Source: Methylophilus medardensis
GTDB taxonomy: Bacteria; Pseudomonadota; Gammaproteobacteria; Burkholderiales; Methylophilaceae
DNA length: 64,000 nucleotides
Assembly: GCF_006363915.1 (NCBI RefSeq)
Contig: NZ_CP040946.1
Direction: 5' to 3' (one strand)
This document shows positions 27,532-37,152 of this stretch, in pieces. Each line of letters opens with the position of its first letter. Position 1 is the first letter of the stretch. A program made the translations under genes and the position numbers. The notes under the pieces are model-generated. The model made no database searches, was not told the origin of the DNA, and saw only the letters and a list, made by a program, of their open reading frames with translations.

Positions 27532-29259
27532 ATGTCGTCACAAGCAGAATCCATCCAGCAAACCTTATCCGAACTTTGGCCTTTGTGGCGCAAAGTATGG
27601 CTGTTTGGCTTGGTGACCCATCTGCTAATTTTGGTGCCCTCTTGGTATATGCTGGAGGTGTATGACCGCGTCATTAATAGTCGCAATGTGTCGACGTTGT
27701 TGATGCTGACAGTCATGGCGACCTTTGCATACCTGGTGATGGAAGCGCTGGAGTGGCAACGACGCCATCTGTTACAGGCAGGGGCCAATCGCTTTGAACA
27801 GGGATTGCAGCAGCGGGTGTTTGAGCGTGTGTTCGCCGCTAAATTAGCCATGCAGACGTTTCCCGCACAACAAGTATTTGCCGATTTTTCTACCCTCAAA
27901 AATGCGTTGCACTCTTCGGCCTTGCTGGGCCTGATCGATGCCCCTTTTTGTTTGATTTTTCTCGCTGCCGTGTTCTGGATTCATCCGGCACTGGGCGTGC
28001 TCACCTTATTTGGATTAGCGATACAACTCGTATTGACCGTGCATAACCAGTCGCGCGTGGCGCCGTTAATGCAGCAGGCGAACCTGCATGCAATTGAGTC
28101 ACAGCGTTATTTTGCAAGTATCAGCCGCCATGGGGATGTGATGCACGCGATGCAGATGTTGGTGCCGATAGAACAACGCTGGTTGCAACATCAGCATGGC
28201 TTTTTGTGGCAGCAGGCGCAGGCCTCGGAGCTGGCGGGAAAAAGCGCCGCCGCCTCGCGCTGGTTACAAACCTTGCAAACCAGTTTGATTCTGGGTCTGG
28301 CCTGTTATTTGTTTATCGAAGGCGAGTTAATGAATGGCGGCGCCATGATGATCGTGGCCTCCATTTTAGCCGCGCGGGTACTCACGCCACTGGTGCAATG
28401 CGTGGGTCACTGGAAAACCTATGAACAGGCGTGGACCGCCTATCAGCGTATTAACAGCTTGCTGTCAGGGGCGACGGTTGCGACCGATGGGTTGGTCCTG
28501 CCGCCACCGACGGGTGAAGTGACCGTGGAACAGCTGAGCTATGCCATGCCGCAAGCAGGAAAAACCACGACTGAAGCGTTTATCCGTCAAGTGCAATTTA
28601 AACTGGCGGCGGGGCAGGTGCTGGTTGTCGCTGGTGCATCAGCTTCAGGAAAAAGCACCTTGGCCAGGTTGCTGGTCGGTCTGCTGGCCCCAAGTAGCGG
28701 CCGCGTGCGTTTTGATGGTGTGGATGTGCATCGCTGGGATAAAACACAACTGGGGCCGCACTTGGGCTATTTGGCGCAGGAGGTCGATGTGTTTGATGGA
28801 TCGATGATCGACAATATCTGCCGCTTTCAGACGCCAGACAGTGAAGCGCTCACTGAGGTGCTGACATTGCTCGGCATGCACGAGTGGATAACTCAATTGC
28901 CGGATGGCTTAAAAACGGTGATTGGTCAATCCGGCATGATGCTGTCTGGTGGTGAGCGCCAGCTGATTGGCCTCGCGCGGGCCTTTTATGGCAAATCACG
29001 TATTGTTGTGCTGGATGAGCCGAATGCCAATTTGGATTCCACCACAGAGCGCGCCTTGCAGCAGGCGATTGCCCGCCTGAAGCAGCAGGGCACCACTTTT
29101 ATCATCATCAGCCATTTGCAGCATATTTTAAGTATTGCCGATACCATGCTGGTGATGTGCCAAGGCCAGATGATTCGTTATGGCAAACCAGCGGACGTGA
29201 TGGCAAGCTTTCAGGCAGCGCCTGTACAAGCAGAATCTGGAAAGGTGGCACAGTCATGA
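27532..29259 (+). CDS. Type I secretion ABC transporter, first subunit
   Basis: A 575-residue inner-membrane exporter subunit of the PrtD/HasD/AprD type: a membrane domain with about six hydrophobic segments (about 20-320) and an ATPase domain (about 325-560). Walker A is GASASGKST, the signature is LSGGERQL, Walker B is IVVLDEPNANLD and the switch His is in IIISHLQ, so it should hydrolyse ATP. There is no C39 peptidase domain. ATG at 27532 is used; GTG at 27526 is possible. It overlaps the next gene by an ATGA, and both are complete ABC half-transporters, suggesting a heterodimer. Confidence 0.92.
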   Translation: MSSQAESIQQTLSELWPLWRKVWLFGLVTHLLILVPSWYMLEVYDRVINSRNVSTLLMLTVMATFAYLVMEALEWQRRHLLQAGANRFEQGLQQRVFERVFAAKLAMQTFPAQQVFADFSTLKNALHSSALLGLIDAPFCLIFLAAVFWIHPALGVLTLFGLAIQLVLTVHNQSRVAPLMQQANLHAIESQRYFASISRHGDVMHAMQMLVPIEQRWLQHQHGFLWQQAQASELAGKSAAASRWLQTLQTSLILGLACYLFIEGELMNGGAMMIVASILAARVLTPLVQCVGHWKTYEQAWTAYQRINSLLSGATVATDGLVLPPPTGEVTVEQLSYAMPQAGKTTTEAFIRQVQFKLAAGQVLVVAGASASGKSTLARLLVGLLAPSSGRVRFDGVDVHRWDKTQLGPHLGYLAQEVDVFDGSMIDNICRFQTPDSEALTEVLTLLGMHEWITQLPDGLKTVIGQSGMMLSGGERQLIGLARAFYGKSRIVVLDEPNANLDSTTERALQQAIARLKQQGTTFIIISHLQHILSIADTMLVMCQGQMIRYGKPADVMASFQAAPVQAESGKVAQS

Positions 29260-31016
29260 TCTTTACGCGAAACGTCACTGACGCGCTTGCCCTGCGGCCT
29301 GCGGAGAAGCGCCCACTATGGTCTTTTATGCAACCGTTTGGTGGCGCGTTTTTACAAATGGTCTGGCTCAGTTTACTCACCAATGTGCTGATGCTAGTGC
29401 CAACCTTATACATGCTGCAGTTGTATGACCGTGTCATGCTCAGCCGCAACACGCTGACGTTGCTCGCGATGACGCTGCTCACTGCCGGACTATTATTACT
29501 GATGGCTGGCGCTGACTGGTTGCGCAGTTTGTATGCGATTAAAACTGGCGTGCAGTTTGACCTCACCTATGGCAAGCAAGTGTTTTCTGCCGTGTTTGAT
29601 CCGCGCAACACGCAGCGGCTGTCACCCGCCGAATCCTTGCAGCAACTTACGGCAATCCGCCAGTTTATGACGGGGCAGGGCTTGTTTGCGCTGCTCGATA
29701 TCCCTTGGAGCGTGATCTATATTGGGGTGTTATTTGCCTTGCACCCGGTGTTGGGCGCGACCGCGCTGGTGTTTTGTCTGCTGCAATCTGCCGCCGCGCT
29801 GTTGAATCAGCGCATGACGGCACAGCCTGCGCAAAGTGTGCAAGGGGCGAAGCAAGGCACCGATCATTTCTTACAGCAAAAAATACAGCATCTGCATACC
29901 AGTTATGTCTTGGGCATGCTGCAAAACCTGCGTCAGCGTTGGCAAGCTTTGTTGGCACAGCAAGCGCTAGCAGAGGCCGCTTGGATGCACGCCAGTGATC
30001 TCAGTCAGTTTGTCAGCAAATGGGTACGTTATACCCTGCAGTCGTTGATGTTGGCTGTAGCAGCTTGGCTCACCATCCACGGGGAAATCAGTGTGGGCTC
30101 CATGGTGGCCTCCAATGTGCTCATCGCGCGTGCCTTGCATCCGTTTGATGTCATGGTGCAGAGTTGGCGCCAATGGTTACAAGCTCAGTCAGCTGCGGTG
30201 GATTTGCATGGTTTGCTGAGCAATCTCGTCCTGCCAGCGTCTATGTCGGATACCACGGTGATGACACCGATCCCTTTGATCCGTCCTTATCTACTGAATC
30301 TACAGGCAGTGGGGGTCACTGCCAATTCGCGGCATCTGTTGCACGCTGTCACCCTGACGATTCAACCGGGTCGATTGCTTTGTGTGATGGGGCCGTCGGG
30401 CGCAGGCAAAAGTACATTGGCACGTTTGCTGGTGGGGGTGACAATCCCAACGGAAGGACGTTATCAGATTAATCAATCGAGCATCACGGCAGACAATGCA
30501 CGCACGCTGATGAACAGTGTGGGTTATTTGCCGCAACAGGTGTCATTGCTCGAAGGCACCATTGCCGAAAATGTTGCCCGTTTTGGCCAACTAGAGAGCC
30601 AGCATATTCTGCAGGCTTGCCAGCGTGTGGGTTTACATGAAGCCATTTTGCGGCTGCCACAGGGGTATGACACGCGGCTCGATGAGCAGGGTCTGCCTTT
30701 GTCTGGCGGTCAGCGGCAATTGTTAGGCTTGGCGCGCGCCATTTACAAAGAGCCTGCCTTGCTGGTGCTGGATGAACCGAATGCCAGCCTGGATGAATTT
30801 GGAGAGGCCCGGCTGCTGGAGTTGTTACAGGCCCTAAAAACGCTCAATACCACCATTGTGGTGATTTCGCATCGTTCTGGTGTGCTCAAGATTACCGATG
30901 ACTTGCTGGTGCTGAAACGGGGCGAAGTGGTGCATCACGGCCCGCGCGATGCCGGCATTGTTTATTTAAATCAATTGCATGCTGCTGCCAGCAGTGTGTC
31001 GACGGAGCCCGCATGA
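29256..31016 (+). CDS. Type I secretion ABC transporter, second subunit
   Basis: A 586-residue second PrtD-type half-transporter, similar in layout to the preceding one (SLLTNVLMLVPTLYMLQLYDRVMLSRN matches HLLILVPSWYMLEVYDRVINSRN). The ATPase domain has intact Walker A (GPSGAGKST), signature (LSGGQRQLLGLARA), Walker B (LLVLDEPNASLDE) and switch (VVISHRSG) motifs. The ATG overlaps the stop of the first subunit and the stop overlaps the start of the HlyD gene, so the three are translationally coupled. Most type I systems use one ABC protein as a homodimer; two coupled subunits are unusual. Confidence 0.92.
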   Translation: MIFTRNVTDALALRPAEKRPLWSFMQPFGGAFLQMVWLSLLTNVLMLVPTLYMLQLYDRVMLSRNTLTLLAMTLLTAGLLLLMAGADWLRSLYAIKTGVQFDLTYGKQVFSAVFDPRNTQRLSPAESLQQLTAIRQFMTGQGLFALLDIPWSVIYIGVLFALHPVLGATALVFCLLQSAAALLNQRMTAQPAQSVQGAKQGTDHFLQQKIQHLHTSYVLGMLQNLRQRWQALLAQQALAEAAWMHASDLSQFVSKWVRYTLQSLMLAVAAWLTIHGEISVGSMVASNVLIARALHPFDVMVQSWRQWLQAQSAAVDLHGLLSNLVLPASMSDTTVMTPIPLIRPYLLNLQAVGVTANSRHLLHAVTLTIQPGRLLCVMGPSGAGKSTLARLLVGVTIPTEGRYQINQSSITADNARTLMNSVGYLPQQVSLLEGTIAENVARFGQLESQHILQACQRVGLHEAILRLPQGYDTRLDEQGLPLSGGQRQLLGLARAIYKEPALLVLDEPNASLDEFGEARLLELLQALKTLNTTIVVISHRSGVLKITDDLLVLKRGEVVHHGPRDAGIVYLNQLHAAASSVSTEPA

Positions 31017-32362
31017 GACTGACCATGAATGCTGCTGTTTCTGACAATGTGCAGACCATAGAAACGTATGCCAAAAGTGTGGACCAGACGCGTAAAGGCG
31101 CTGCCATATTGCTGCTAGGTTTGCTGGGTTTTGGCTTGTGGGCCGCCTTTGCACCACTGGATGAAGGGGTGCCGACCGAAGGCGTGATCAGTGTGGAGAG
31201 TAACCATAAAGTTGTTCAGCACTTGACGGGGGGCATTGTCAGCGCGCTGCAGGTCCATGAAGGACAAGAGGTTCAAGCCGGCGATGTGTTGTTCAAACTC
31301 GACGCGCAAGCGAGTAAAGCGCGATATGAAGAGGTCTGGCAGCGTTATGCCGGGCTGCGGGCGCAGGAAGATCGTTTGCGTGCGGAGCAAAGCCATCGCG
31401 CTGCGATTGATTTTCACCCGGACCTCACCCGTGCGCAGCAAGACCCGTTGATACAACAACAGATGCGCAATCAGAGCCAGCTGCTGTTCGCTAGAACCTC
31501 GGCACTGGCCGCGGATATCGCAGGCAAGAAGGAATCTATCGCAGGCTATCAGGCACTGATCGAAGGCTATCGCGGCGTGTTATCCAGCCATGAGTCGCAA
31601 CTGGCTTTGTTGGAGCAGCAATTGCAAGGTGTGCGCGCCTTGACCGCCGAAGGCTATGCGCCGCGCAATCAGCAAAATGACCTTGAGCAGCGGGTGGCCG
31701 CATTGTATGGCGAGCGTGCCAATACGCAGGCCAATATCACGCGTGCCCAGCGTGCCATTCTCGAATTGCAACAGCAAATCACCCAGCGCAACCAGAGCGA
31801 ACAAAAGGAAATCGATGCCGACATGGCACAGGTCAAGTTGCAAGTAGAGGCCGATGCACAAAAAGTATTGGCACTGCGTCAAGAGCTGGGGCGGACCGAG
31901 ATTCGCTCGCCTGCGGCCGGGCAGGTGGTGGGTTTGCAGGTGCACACCGTGGGCGCTGTTATTCAGCCTGGCCAAAAGTTGATGGACATTGTGCCTTCTG
32001 GCGAAGCACTGATTGTTGATGCTCAGATCCCGCCACACCTAATCGATAAGATGCATGTTGGCCAGGCCGCTGATATCCGTTTCTCCACGTTTGCCAATAG
32101 CCCGCAATTGTTGGCTGAGGGGCAGTTGAAGTCATTGTCCAAAGACTTATTGAGCAAACCCGCTGCGACTGAGGAGGGTAGCCAAAGCTATTACCTCGCG
32201 CGGGTGATCCTCACTAAAAAAGGCATGCAAGCCCTGCAGGGGCGGCAGCTACAACCGGGCATGCCGGTACAGGTGGTCATTAAAACCGGTGAACGCACTT
32301 TGTGGAACTACCTGATGCATCCTCTCAGCAAGCGGTTGGCCGCCTCGATGAAGGAAGAGTAA
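31013..32362 (+). CDS. HlyD-family membrane fusion protein
   Basis: A 449-residue periplasmic adaptor: cytoplasmic N terminus, one transmembrane segment (about 28-45), a lipoyl half-motif (VVQHLTGGIVSALQVHEGQEVQAGD), long coiled coils (about 110-290), second lipoyl half (IRSPAAGQVVGLQVHTVGAVIQPGQ) and a C-terminal beta domain ending near GMPVQVVIKTGERT, as in PrtE/HasE. It links the ABC pair to the TolC-like outer-membrane duct. Start and stop overlap the neighbouring genes by four and one bases. Confidence 0.94.
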   Translation: MRLTMNAAVSDNVQTIETYAKSVDQTRKGAAILLLGLLGFGLWAAFAPLDEGVPTEGVISVESNHKVVQHLTGGIVSALQVHEGQEVQAGDVLFKLDAQASKARYEEVWQRYAGLRAQEDRLRAEQSHRAAIDFHPDLTRAQQDPLIQQQMRNQSQLLFARTSALAADIAGKKESIAGYQALIEGYRGVLSSHESQLALLEQQLQGVRALTAEGYAPRNQQNDLEQRVAALYGERANTQANITRAQRAILELQQQITQRNQSEQKEIDADMAQVKLQVEADAQKVLALRQELGRTEIRSPAAGQVVGLQVHTVGAVIQPGQKLMDIVPSGEALIVDAQIPPHLIDKMHVGQAADIRFSTFANSPQLLAEGQLKSLSKDLLSKPAATEEGSQSYYLARVILTKKGMQALQGRQLQPGMPVQVVIKTGERTLWNYLMHPLSKRLAASMKEE

Positions 32363-33783
32363 TGGAAACGCGCCACAAGCATTTTTGCGTGCCCCTTGCA
32401 CTTGATCTCGCTCGCACCCTGACGCCCTGTTTTCGCAAGTATGGCTGTTTGGATATCAAAAAAATCCTTTTTTTGGGGTTGTCATTGGTTGTGGTTTCTA
32501 CGCAGGCGCATGATGACCTCAATAGCTTATATCAACTGGCGCTGACTCATAACGCTGACTACCGAGCGGCCCTGGCAAACACTGAGGCGGAGCGAGAGGA
32601 GCTTACCAAGGCACGCGCCCTGTTTTATCCCAAGGTGCAGTTGGGCCTGACTAGAGGCCGTGGCAACACTGATCGCATCACGCAAACCACCTTGGGTGCA
32701 ATCAACACAGAGCTCGACTACTCTCTAGAGAATTACAGTCTCTCAGTCAAACAACCCTTATTTAACCGCGAAACAATGGCTATTTATAGCGGTGCTAAAT
32801 CCTATGTCAGTGCGCAGGAGTCTTTACTCGAGCAAGAGAATGCCAAACTGATCCTCAAGCTGGTGTCGGTTTATCTGGAAACCTTGTATGCACAAGAGCG
32901 TGTGCAGGTGCAGCAACGCAAACTCGAGGCGGTGAGTCAGCAGTTGCGCCAGGCCGAGCAACGCTATGCGCATGGCAGTGGCACGGTGGTGGAGGTGAGT
33001 GAAGCGCAGGCCAACCTAGATGTGGCAAAAGTGGAGCAGATTCAGGCCAGTAATGATTTGTTATCCAGCCAGCAGAGTTTGCAGGTGTTGACGGGGGCCA
33101 CAAATGCGCTCTCGGCTGCGCTGGTGGTCGATGGCGTAAGTGGCTTAGCGCTTACCACGCAAACGGTTGATGCTTGGCTGGCCTTAGCAAGACAATCTCA
33201 TCCGGAGTTGGCGGCAGCCTCTCAAACGGTGGAAGTGGCCAAAAAGGACATTGAAAAAAAACAGGCCGGACATTACCCGACGTTGGATCTGGTGGGTGTG
33301 CGCTCATATAGCCAGAATGATAGTAACAATACGCTTGGGTCACGTTTTGATACCACCACCATTGCCTTGCAGATGAATGTGCCTTTGTTTGCCGGCGGTT
33401 ACGTGAATGCCAATGTGCGCCAAAGCGCTAGCCGTTTGACGGCCAGTGAAGAAAACATGACTGCCAAGTCACGTGAGATTGAGTTCAATGTGCGCAAATA
33501 CTTTCAGGGCTTGCAAGCACAACAACAATCCATCAGTGCTTATCAACAAGCCGTGCAGTCGGCCACTATCGCTCTTGATGGCACGCAAAAAGGCTTTCTG
33601 GCCGGATTCAAAACCAACCACGAAGTGCTGGATGCGCAGCAAAAACTGTTTACCAACCAATTGTCTTTGACCAAAGCCTATTACAGCCTGATCAGCGATT
33701 GGGTCAATTTGCAGTTTAGCAGCGGCGTGCTCTCGCTGGAGGCGCTGAATCGGGTCAGCCAGTTATTTATTGTGAAAAGGTAG
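32362..33783 (+). CDS. TolC-family outer-membrane protein
   Basis: A 473-residue TolC-like channel with long helical repeats (for example QQLRQAEQRYAHGSGTVVEVSEAQANLDVAK), the duplicated pattern of the family, and a C-terminal half with FKTNHEVLDAQQKLFTNQLSLTKAYY. ATG at 32362 overlaps the stop of the HlyD gene but leaves about 28 residues ahead of the hydrophobic signal segment; a TTG at 32450 would give a compact signal peptide (LDIKKILFLGLSLVVVSTQA) and may be the true start. The next gene, gspG, begins five bases after the stop, so type I and type II genes form one continuous unit. Confidence 0.92.
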   Translation: METRHKHFCVPLALDLARTLTPCFRKYGCLDIKKILFLGLSLVVVSTQAHDDLNSLYQLALTHNADYRAALANTEAEREELTKARALFYPKVQLGLTRGRGNTDRITQTTLGAINTELDYSLENYSLSVKQPLFNRETMAIYSGAKSYVSAQESLLEQENAKLILKLVSVYLETLYAQERVQVQQRKLEAVSQQLRQAEQRYAHGSGTVVEVSEAQANLDVAKVEQIQASNDLLSSQQSLQVLTGATNALSAALVVDGVSGLALTTQTVDAWLALARQSHPELAAASQTVEVAKKDIEKKQAGHYPTLDLVGVRSYSQNDSNNTLGSRFDTTTIALQMNVPLFAGGYVNANVRQSASRLTASEENMTAKSREIEFNVRKYFQGLQAQQQSISAYQQAVQSATIALDGTQKGFLAGFKTNHEVLDAQQKLFTNQLSLTKAYYSLISDWVNLQFSSGVLSLEALNRVSQLFIVKR

Positions 33784-33788
33784 AAAAA

Positions 33789-34235
33789 GTGAAAACAGTG
33801 GAAACGCGGATGAAAACGGACGCTGTCGGGTGCAAACAATTCGGCTTTACCCTGCTAGAGCTGTTAGTGGTGATGGTGATTATTGGTTTGTTGGCGGGCT
33901 ATGTCGGGCCTAAATATTTTGCTCAGATTGGCAAATCCGAAACCAAAACCGCCAAGGCACAGATTGAGGCGTTATCGCGCGCGCTGGATACCTATCGATT
34001 GGATACTGGGCATTATCCGGCCACGGAACAAGGCTTGGCTGCCCTTAATCGGCAACCGAATGGTGAGGCGAAATGGCAAGGGCCGTATCTGGCCAAGGGC
34101 GTTCCTGCCGATCCGTGGGGCAGGCCTTATCTGTACCGTTATCCCGGCGAACACGGCGATTACGATGTGTGGACATTCGGCAGTGATGGCGCGGCAGGCG
34201 GTCAGGATGCTGACGCGGATGTGGGCAGTTGGTAG
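33789..34235 (+). CDS. gspG: Major pseudopilin GspG
   Basis: A 148-residue type II secretion major pseudopilin. The prepilin peptidase site is G-FTLLELLVV (after about residue 18) with the conserved Glu at mature position 5, and the hydrophobic helix follows. The C-terminal pattern PYLAKGVPADPWGRPYLYRYPGEHGDYDVW...GSDG is diagnostic of GspG and includes the calcium-site region. GTG at 33789 follows AAGG; an ATG at 33810 would shorten the leader. No prepilin peptidase gene is in the window, so cleavage must rely on one elsewhere. Confidence 0.94.
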   Translation: MKTVETRMKTDAVGCKQFGFTLLELLVVMVIIGLLAGYVGPKYFAQIGKSETKTAKAQIEALSRALDTYRLDTGHYPATEQGLAALNRQPNGEAKWQGPYLAKGVPADPWGRPYLYRYPGEHGDYDVWTFGSDGAAGGQDADADVGSW

Positions 34236-34247
34236 CGCTGGGTTCGC

Positions 34248-35438
34248 ATGAAATTTGATTTAAAAGTGTTGCAGGGTGCGCAGGTGCAATGGGTGTCGCT
34301 AGAGGCGACCGACCGGCAGGCTGCGCTGCTTCAGGCGCAGGGACGCGGTTATGGGGTGTTGCAGATCCGGTCTGCGCAGACGCGGGGATGGTCGCAATGG
34401 TCCCTCAAAAAGCACCCGTTTAATCTCAGCTTGTTCAGCCAAGAGTTATTGATGCTGCTGGAATCAGGCTTAAGCCTGATCGAGGCCATCGAGGGCTTGG
34501 CCGAAAAGGAGCAGCAAGACCATGCGCGGGCAGTGCTCAGCCAATTGCGCAGCAGTTTGTTTGAAGGTTTACCTTTATCGCAGGCGCTGGCTTTACAGCC
34601 TGCGGTATTCAGTCCGCTGTATATCGCGCTGATTAAAGCCAGCGAGCGCACAGGCGATATGGTGCACGCCTTGCGGCGACATGTGGCGTATCAGGCCCAA
34701 GTCGAGGCGATTCGTAAAAAAATTATTGCCGCATCTATTTATCCGGTGTTGTTAATTGTGGTGGGTGGGCTGGTGGTGTTGTTTCTGCTGGGGTATGTGG
34801 TGCCTCGTTTTAGCACCATTTATGAAAGCGGCGGCGACCATCTACCTTGGGCCAGTCAATTATTGCTGCGGTGGGGACAACTATTGCAAGGCCATGGCGA
34901 ATGGGTGTTGTTGGCCACCTTAGCCATGGTGGGGGCAATTTGGCTGGTATTTTCACGCCCGGCCAGCAAGGGCTGGCTGATGCAGCGGATATGGCAAATC
35001 CCCAGTATGGGCGAAGCCCTGCGCATTTATCAACTGGCGCGGTTTTATCGCACCTTGGGCATGTTGTTACAGGGAGGAATTCCCTTGCTGACGGCCTTGG
35101 GCATGGTGCAATCTTTGTTGCCGCATGAGCTGCAGCTGGCCTTGCAGCGCGTGATGACCGACGTGCGTGAAGGCAAGGCCTTGTCAGGTGCGATGGAGTC
35201 GCATGGTTTAACGACTTCTATTGCGAATCGTATGCTGCGGGTCGGTGAGCGCAGTGGGCAGTTAGATGAGATGCTGGGCCGCGTGGGCGTATTTTATGAC
35301 GAAGAAACCGCGCGACGCGTTGAGTGGCTAAGCAAGTTGCTAGAGCCCGCGCTGATGGTGCTGATTGGCCTGATTGTCGGGTTGGTGGTGGTATTGATGT
35401 ATATGCCGATTTTTGAGCTAGCCGGCGCGATTGAATGA
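34248..35438 (+). CDS. gspF: Type II secretion inner-membrane protein GspF
   Basis: A 396-residue polytopic platform protein with two homologous cytoplasmic helical domains (about 60-165 and 265-370, FSQELLMLLESGLSLIEAIE and FYRTLGMLLQGGIPLLTAL) separated by a membrane segment (about 160-190) and ending with another (about 370-392). It couples the GspE ATPase to pseudopilus assembly. The family's GERSGQLDEML motif is present. The gene ends seven bases inside the TTG preceding gspE's preferred start. Confidence 0.93.
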   Translation: MKFDLKVLQGAQVQWVSLEATDRQAALLQAQGRGYGVLQIRSAQTRGWSQWSLKKHPFNLSLFSQELLMLLESGLSLIEAIEGLAEKEQQDHARAVLSQLRSSLFEGLPLSQALALQPAVFSPLYIALIKASERTGDMVHALRRHVAYQAQVEAIRKKIIAASIYPVLLIVVGGLVVLFLLGYVVPRFSTIYESGGDHLPWASQLLLRWGQLLQGHGEWVLLATLAMVGAIWLVFSRPASKGWLMQRIWQIPSMGEALRIYQLARFYRTLGMLLQGGIPLLTALGMVQSLLPHELQLALQRVMTDVREGKALSGAMESHGLTTSIANRMLRVGERSGQLDEMLGRVGVFYDEETARRVEWLSKLLEPALMVLIGLIVGLVVVLMYMPIFELAGAIE

Positions 35439-35451
35439 GGAATGCCTAGGC

Positions 35452-37152
35452 ATGAATATGCAGGATTTACCGTACAGCGATGAGGTAGCGCCTTTGGCCG
35501 CTGCACTATTGCCACAGGCACGTTTGCTGGCCAACCAAACGGGTCGCCCGTTGATAGAAGTGCTGGAGGAACTCTCCGGCCTGACGCCGGATCTGTTTGT
35601 GCGGGCGCTAGGGCATTGTATGCATTACCCGACCATGACCACGCTCGATTTGCATGCCATGCAGCCGCTGTTTGATCTGCTGCGCTTTAACGATGCCAGT
35701 GCTATGCATGTGCTATTGATGCAGAAAGCCGACCAGTCATTACAGCTGGTCATCGCCGATCCTTTTGATGAGCCCTTGCAAATGCGTTTGCAAAGCTTGC
35801 TCCGCCAACCGGTGCAGTGGTGTCTGGCACATCGCAATGATATTGCGGCTTGCTTACAGTTTCACGAGGCGCAAATGCGTGCGCTCGATCAGGTGCATGC
35901 CAGTGATAGCCTCACTCAAGATGAAGAAGAGACACCAGTTGAGCAGCTGTCGCTGAAATCTATCAGTGAAGATAGCAGCCCGGTGGTGCGGTTTGTGCGC
36001 TCGACTTTATACGATGCCCTTAAAGCCGGTGCCAGTGATATTCATCTCGAATCTACCCTGCATGGCTTGCATGTCAAATATCGGATTGATGGCGTGCTGA
36101 CCGAGGTCGGCGGCTTGAGTGGGGTGATGCAAGCCGAGCAGGCGATTTCACGTATCAAGGTGATGTCTGAGCTGGATATTGCGGAGCGGCGTATTCCGCA
36201 AGATGGTCGCTGCAAGGTACATGCACTGGGCCGCGATATTGATTTGCGCGTCTCCATCATGCCCAGCGTGGTTGGTGAGGATGCCGTCCTGCGCGTGCTT
36301 GACCGCAAGGCACTCAGTGAAGCCCAAGGCATCAGCCTCGAGGTACTAGGATTTGCGCCCGCGCTGTTGGCGCAAATCCGCACCCAAGCAGAAGCGCCTT
36401 ACGGCATGTTGCTGGTCACCGGGCCGACTGGCAGTGGCAAAACCACCACTTTGTACGGCATGATTTCTGAGATCAACCAAGGTCAGGACAAAATTATTAC
36501 CATTGAGGACCCGGTGGAATATCAACTGCCCGGCGTGTTGCAAATCCCAGTGAACGAGAAAAAAGGGCTCACCTTTGCGCGTGGTTTGCGCTCCATTCTG
36601 CGCCACGACCCAGACAAAATCATGGTGGGTGAAATCCGCGATGGCGAAACGGCACAAATTGCAGTGCAATCGGCCTTGACCGGCCATTTGGTGCTCACCA
36701 CGGTGCATGCCAACAATGTGTTTGATGTGATTAGTCGCTTCACCAATATGGGGGTGGATGCTTACAGCTTTGTCTCGGCCGTAAATGTGATTCTGGCACA
36801 ACGGTTGGTGCGGGTAATTTGCCCTTTTTGCAAGGTCGATGACGTGCCAGAACCCGCATTGTTAGCCAAATCTGGCCTGACTGCGCAAAGCACCCAGCAT
36901 TACCAGTTTAAAAAAGGCCAGGGGTGTGGCCAGTGCCATGGGAGTGGCTATAAAGGCCGTAAGGGCATTGCCGAATTACTGCTGTTTGATGACCGCATGC
37001 GTGAGCTGATTGTATCCAAAGCGCCCATCAGTCAAATCAAGGCATTGGCGGCCACCACTGGCACGCGCGCCATGCGCGAGTCAGGCCTCGCTTTGGTAGC
37101 GGCAGGCGAAACCACGTTGCAGGAGATTAACCGTGTTACATCATTATCCTGA
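35452..37152 (+). CDS. gspE: Type II secretion ATPase GspE
   Basis: A 566-residue cytoplasmic ATPase powering pseudopilus extension. An N-terminal GspE/PilB-type domain (about 1-150) precedes the catalytic part with DIHLE, Walker A GPTGSGKTTTLYGMI, Asp box TIEDPVEYQ, Walker B IMVGEIRDGETAQIA and the His box LTTVHANN. A zinc-binding tetracysteine is seen as CPFC and CGQC spaced about 35 residues apart. ATG at 35452 is used; TTG at 35431 is alternative. It overlaps the next gene by 20 bases. Confidence 0.95.
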   Translation: MNMQDLPYSDEVAPLAAALLPQARLLANQTGRPLIEVLEELSGLTPDLFVRALGHCMHYPTMTTLDLHAMQPLFDLLRFNDASAMHVLLMQKADQSLQLVIADPFDEPLQMRLQSLLRQPVQWCLAHRNDIAACLQFHEAQMRALDQVHASDSLTQDEEETPVEQLSLKSISEDSSPVVRFVRSTLYDALKAGASDIHLESTLHGLHVKYRIDGVLTEVGGLSGVMQAEQAISRIKVMSELDIAERRIPQDGRCKVHALGRDIDLRVSIMPSVVGEDAVLRVLDRKALSEAQGISLEVLGFAPALLAQIRTQAEAPYGMLLVTGPTGSGKTTTLYGMISEINQGQDKIITIEDPVEYQLPGVLQIPVNEKKGLTFARGLRSILRHDPDKIMVGEIRDGETAQIAVQSALTGHLVLTTVHANNVFDVISRFTNMGVDAYSFVSAVNVILAQRLVRVICPFCKVDDVPEPALLAKSGLTAQSTQHYQFKKGQGCGQCHGSGYKGRKGIAELLLFDDRMRELIVSKAPISQIKALAATTGTRAMRESGLALVAAGETTLQEINRVTSLS

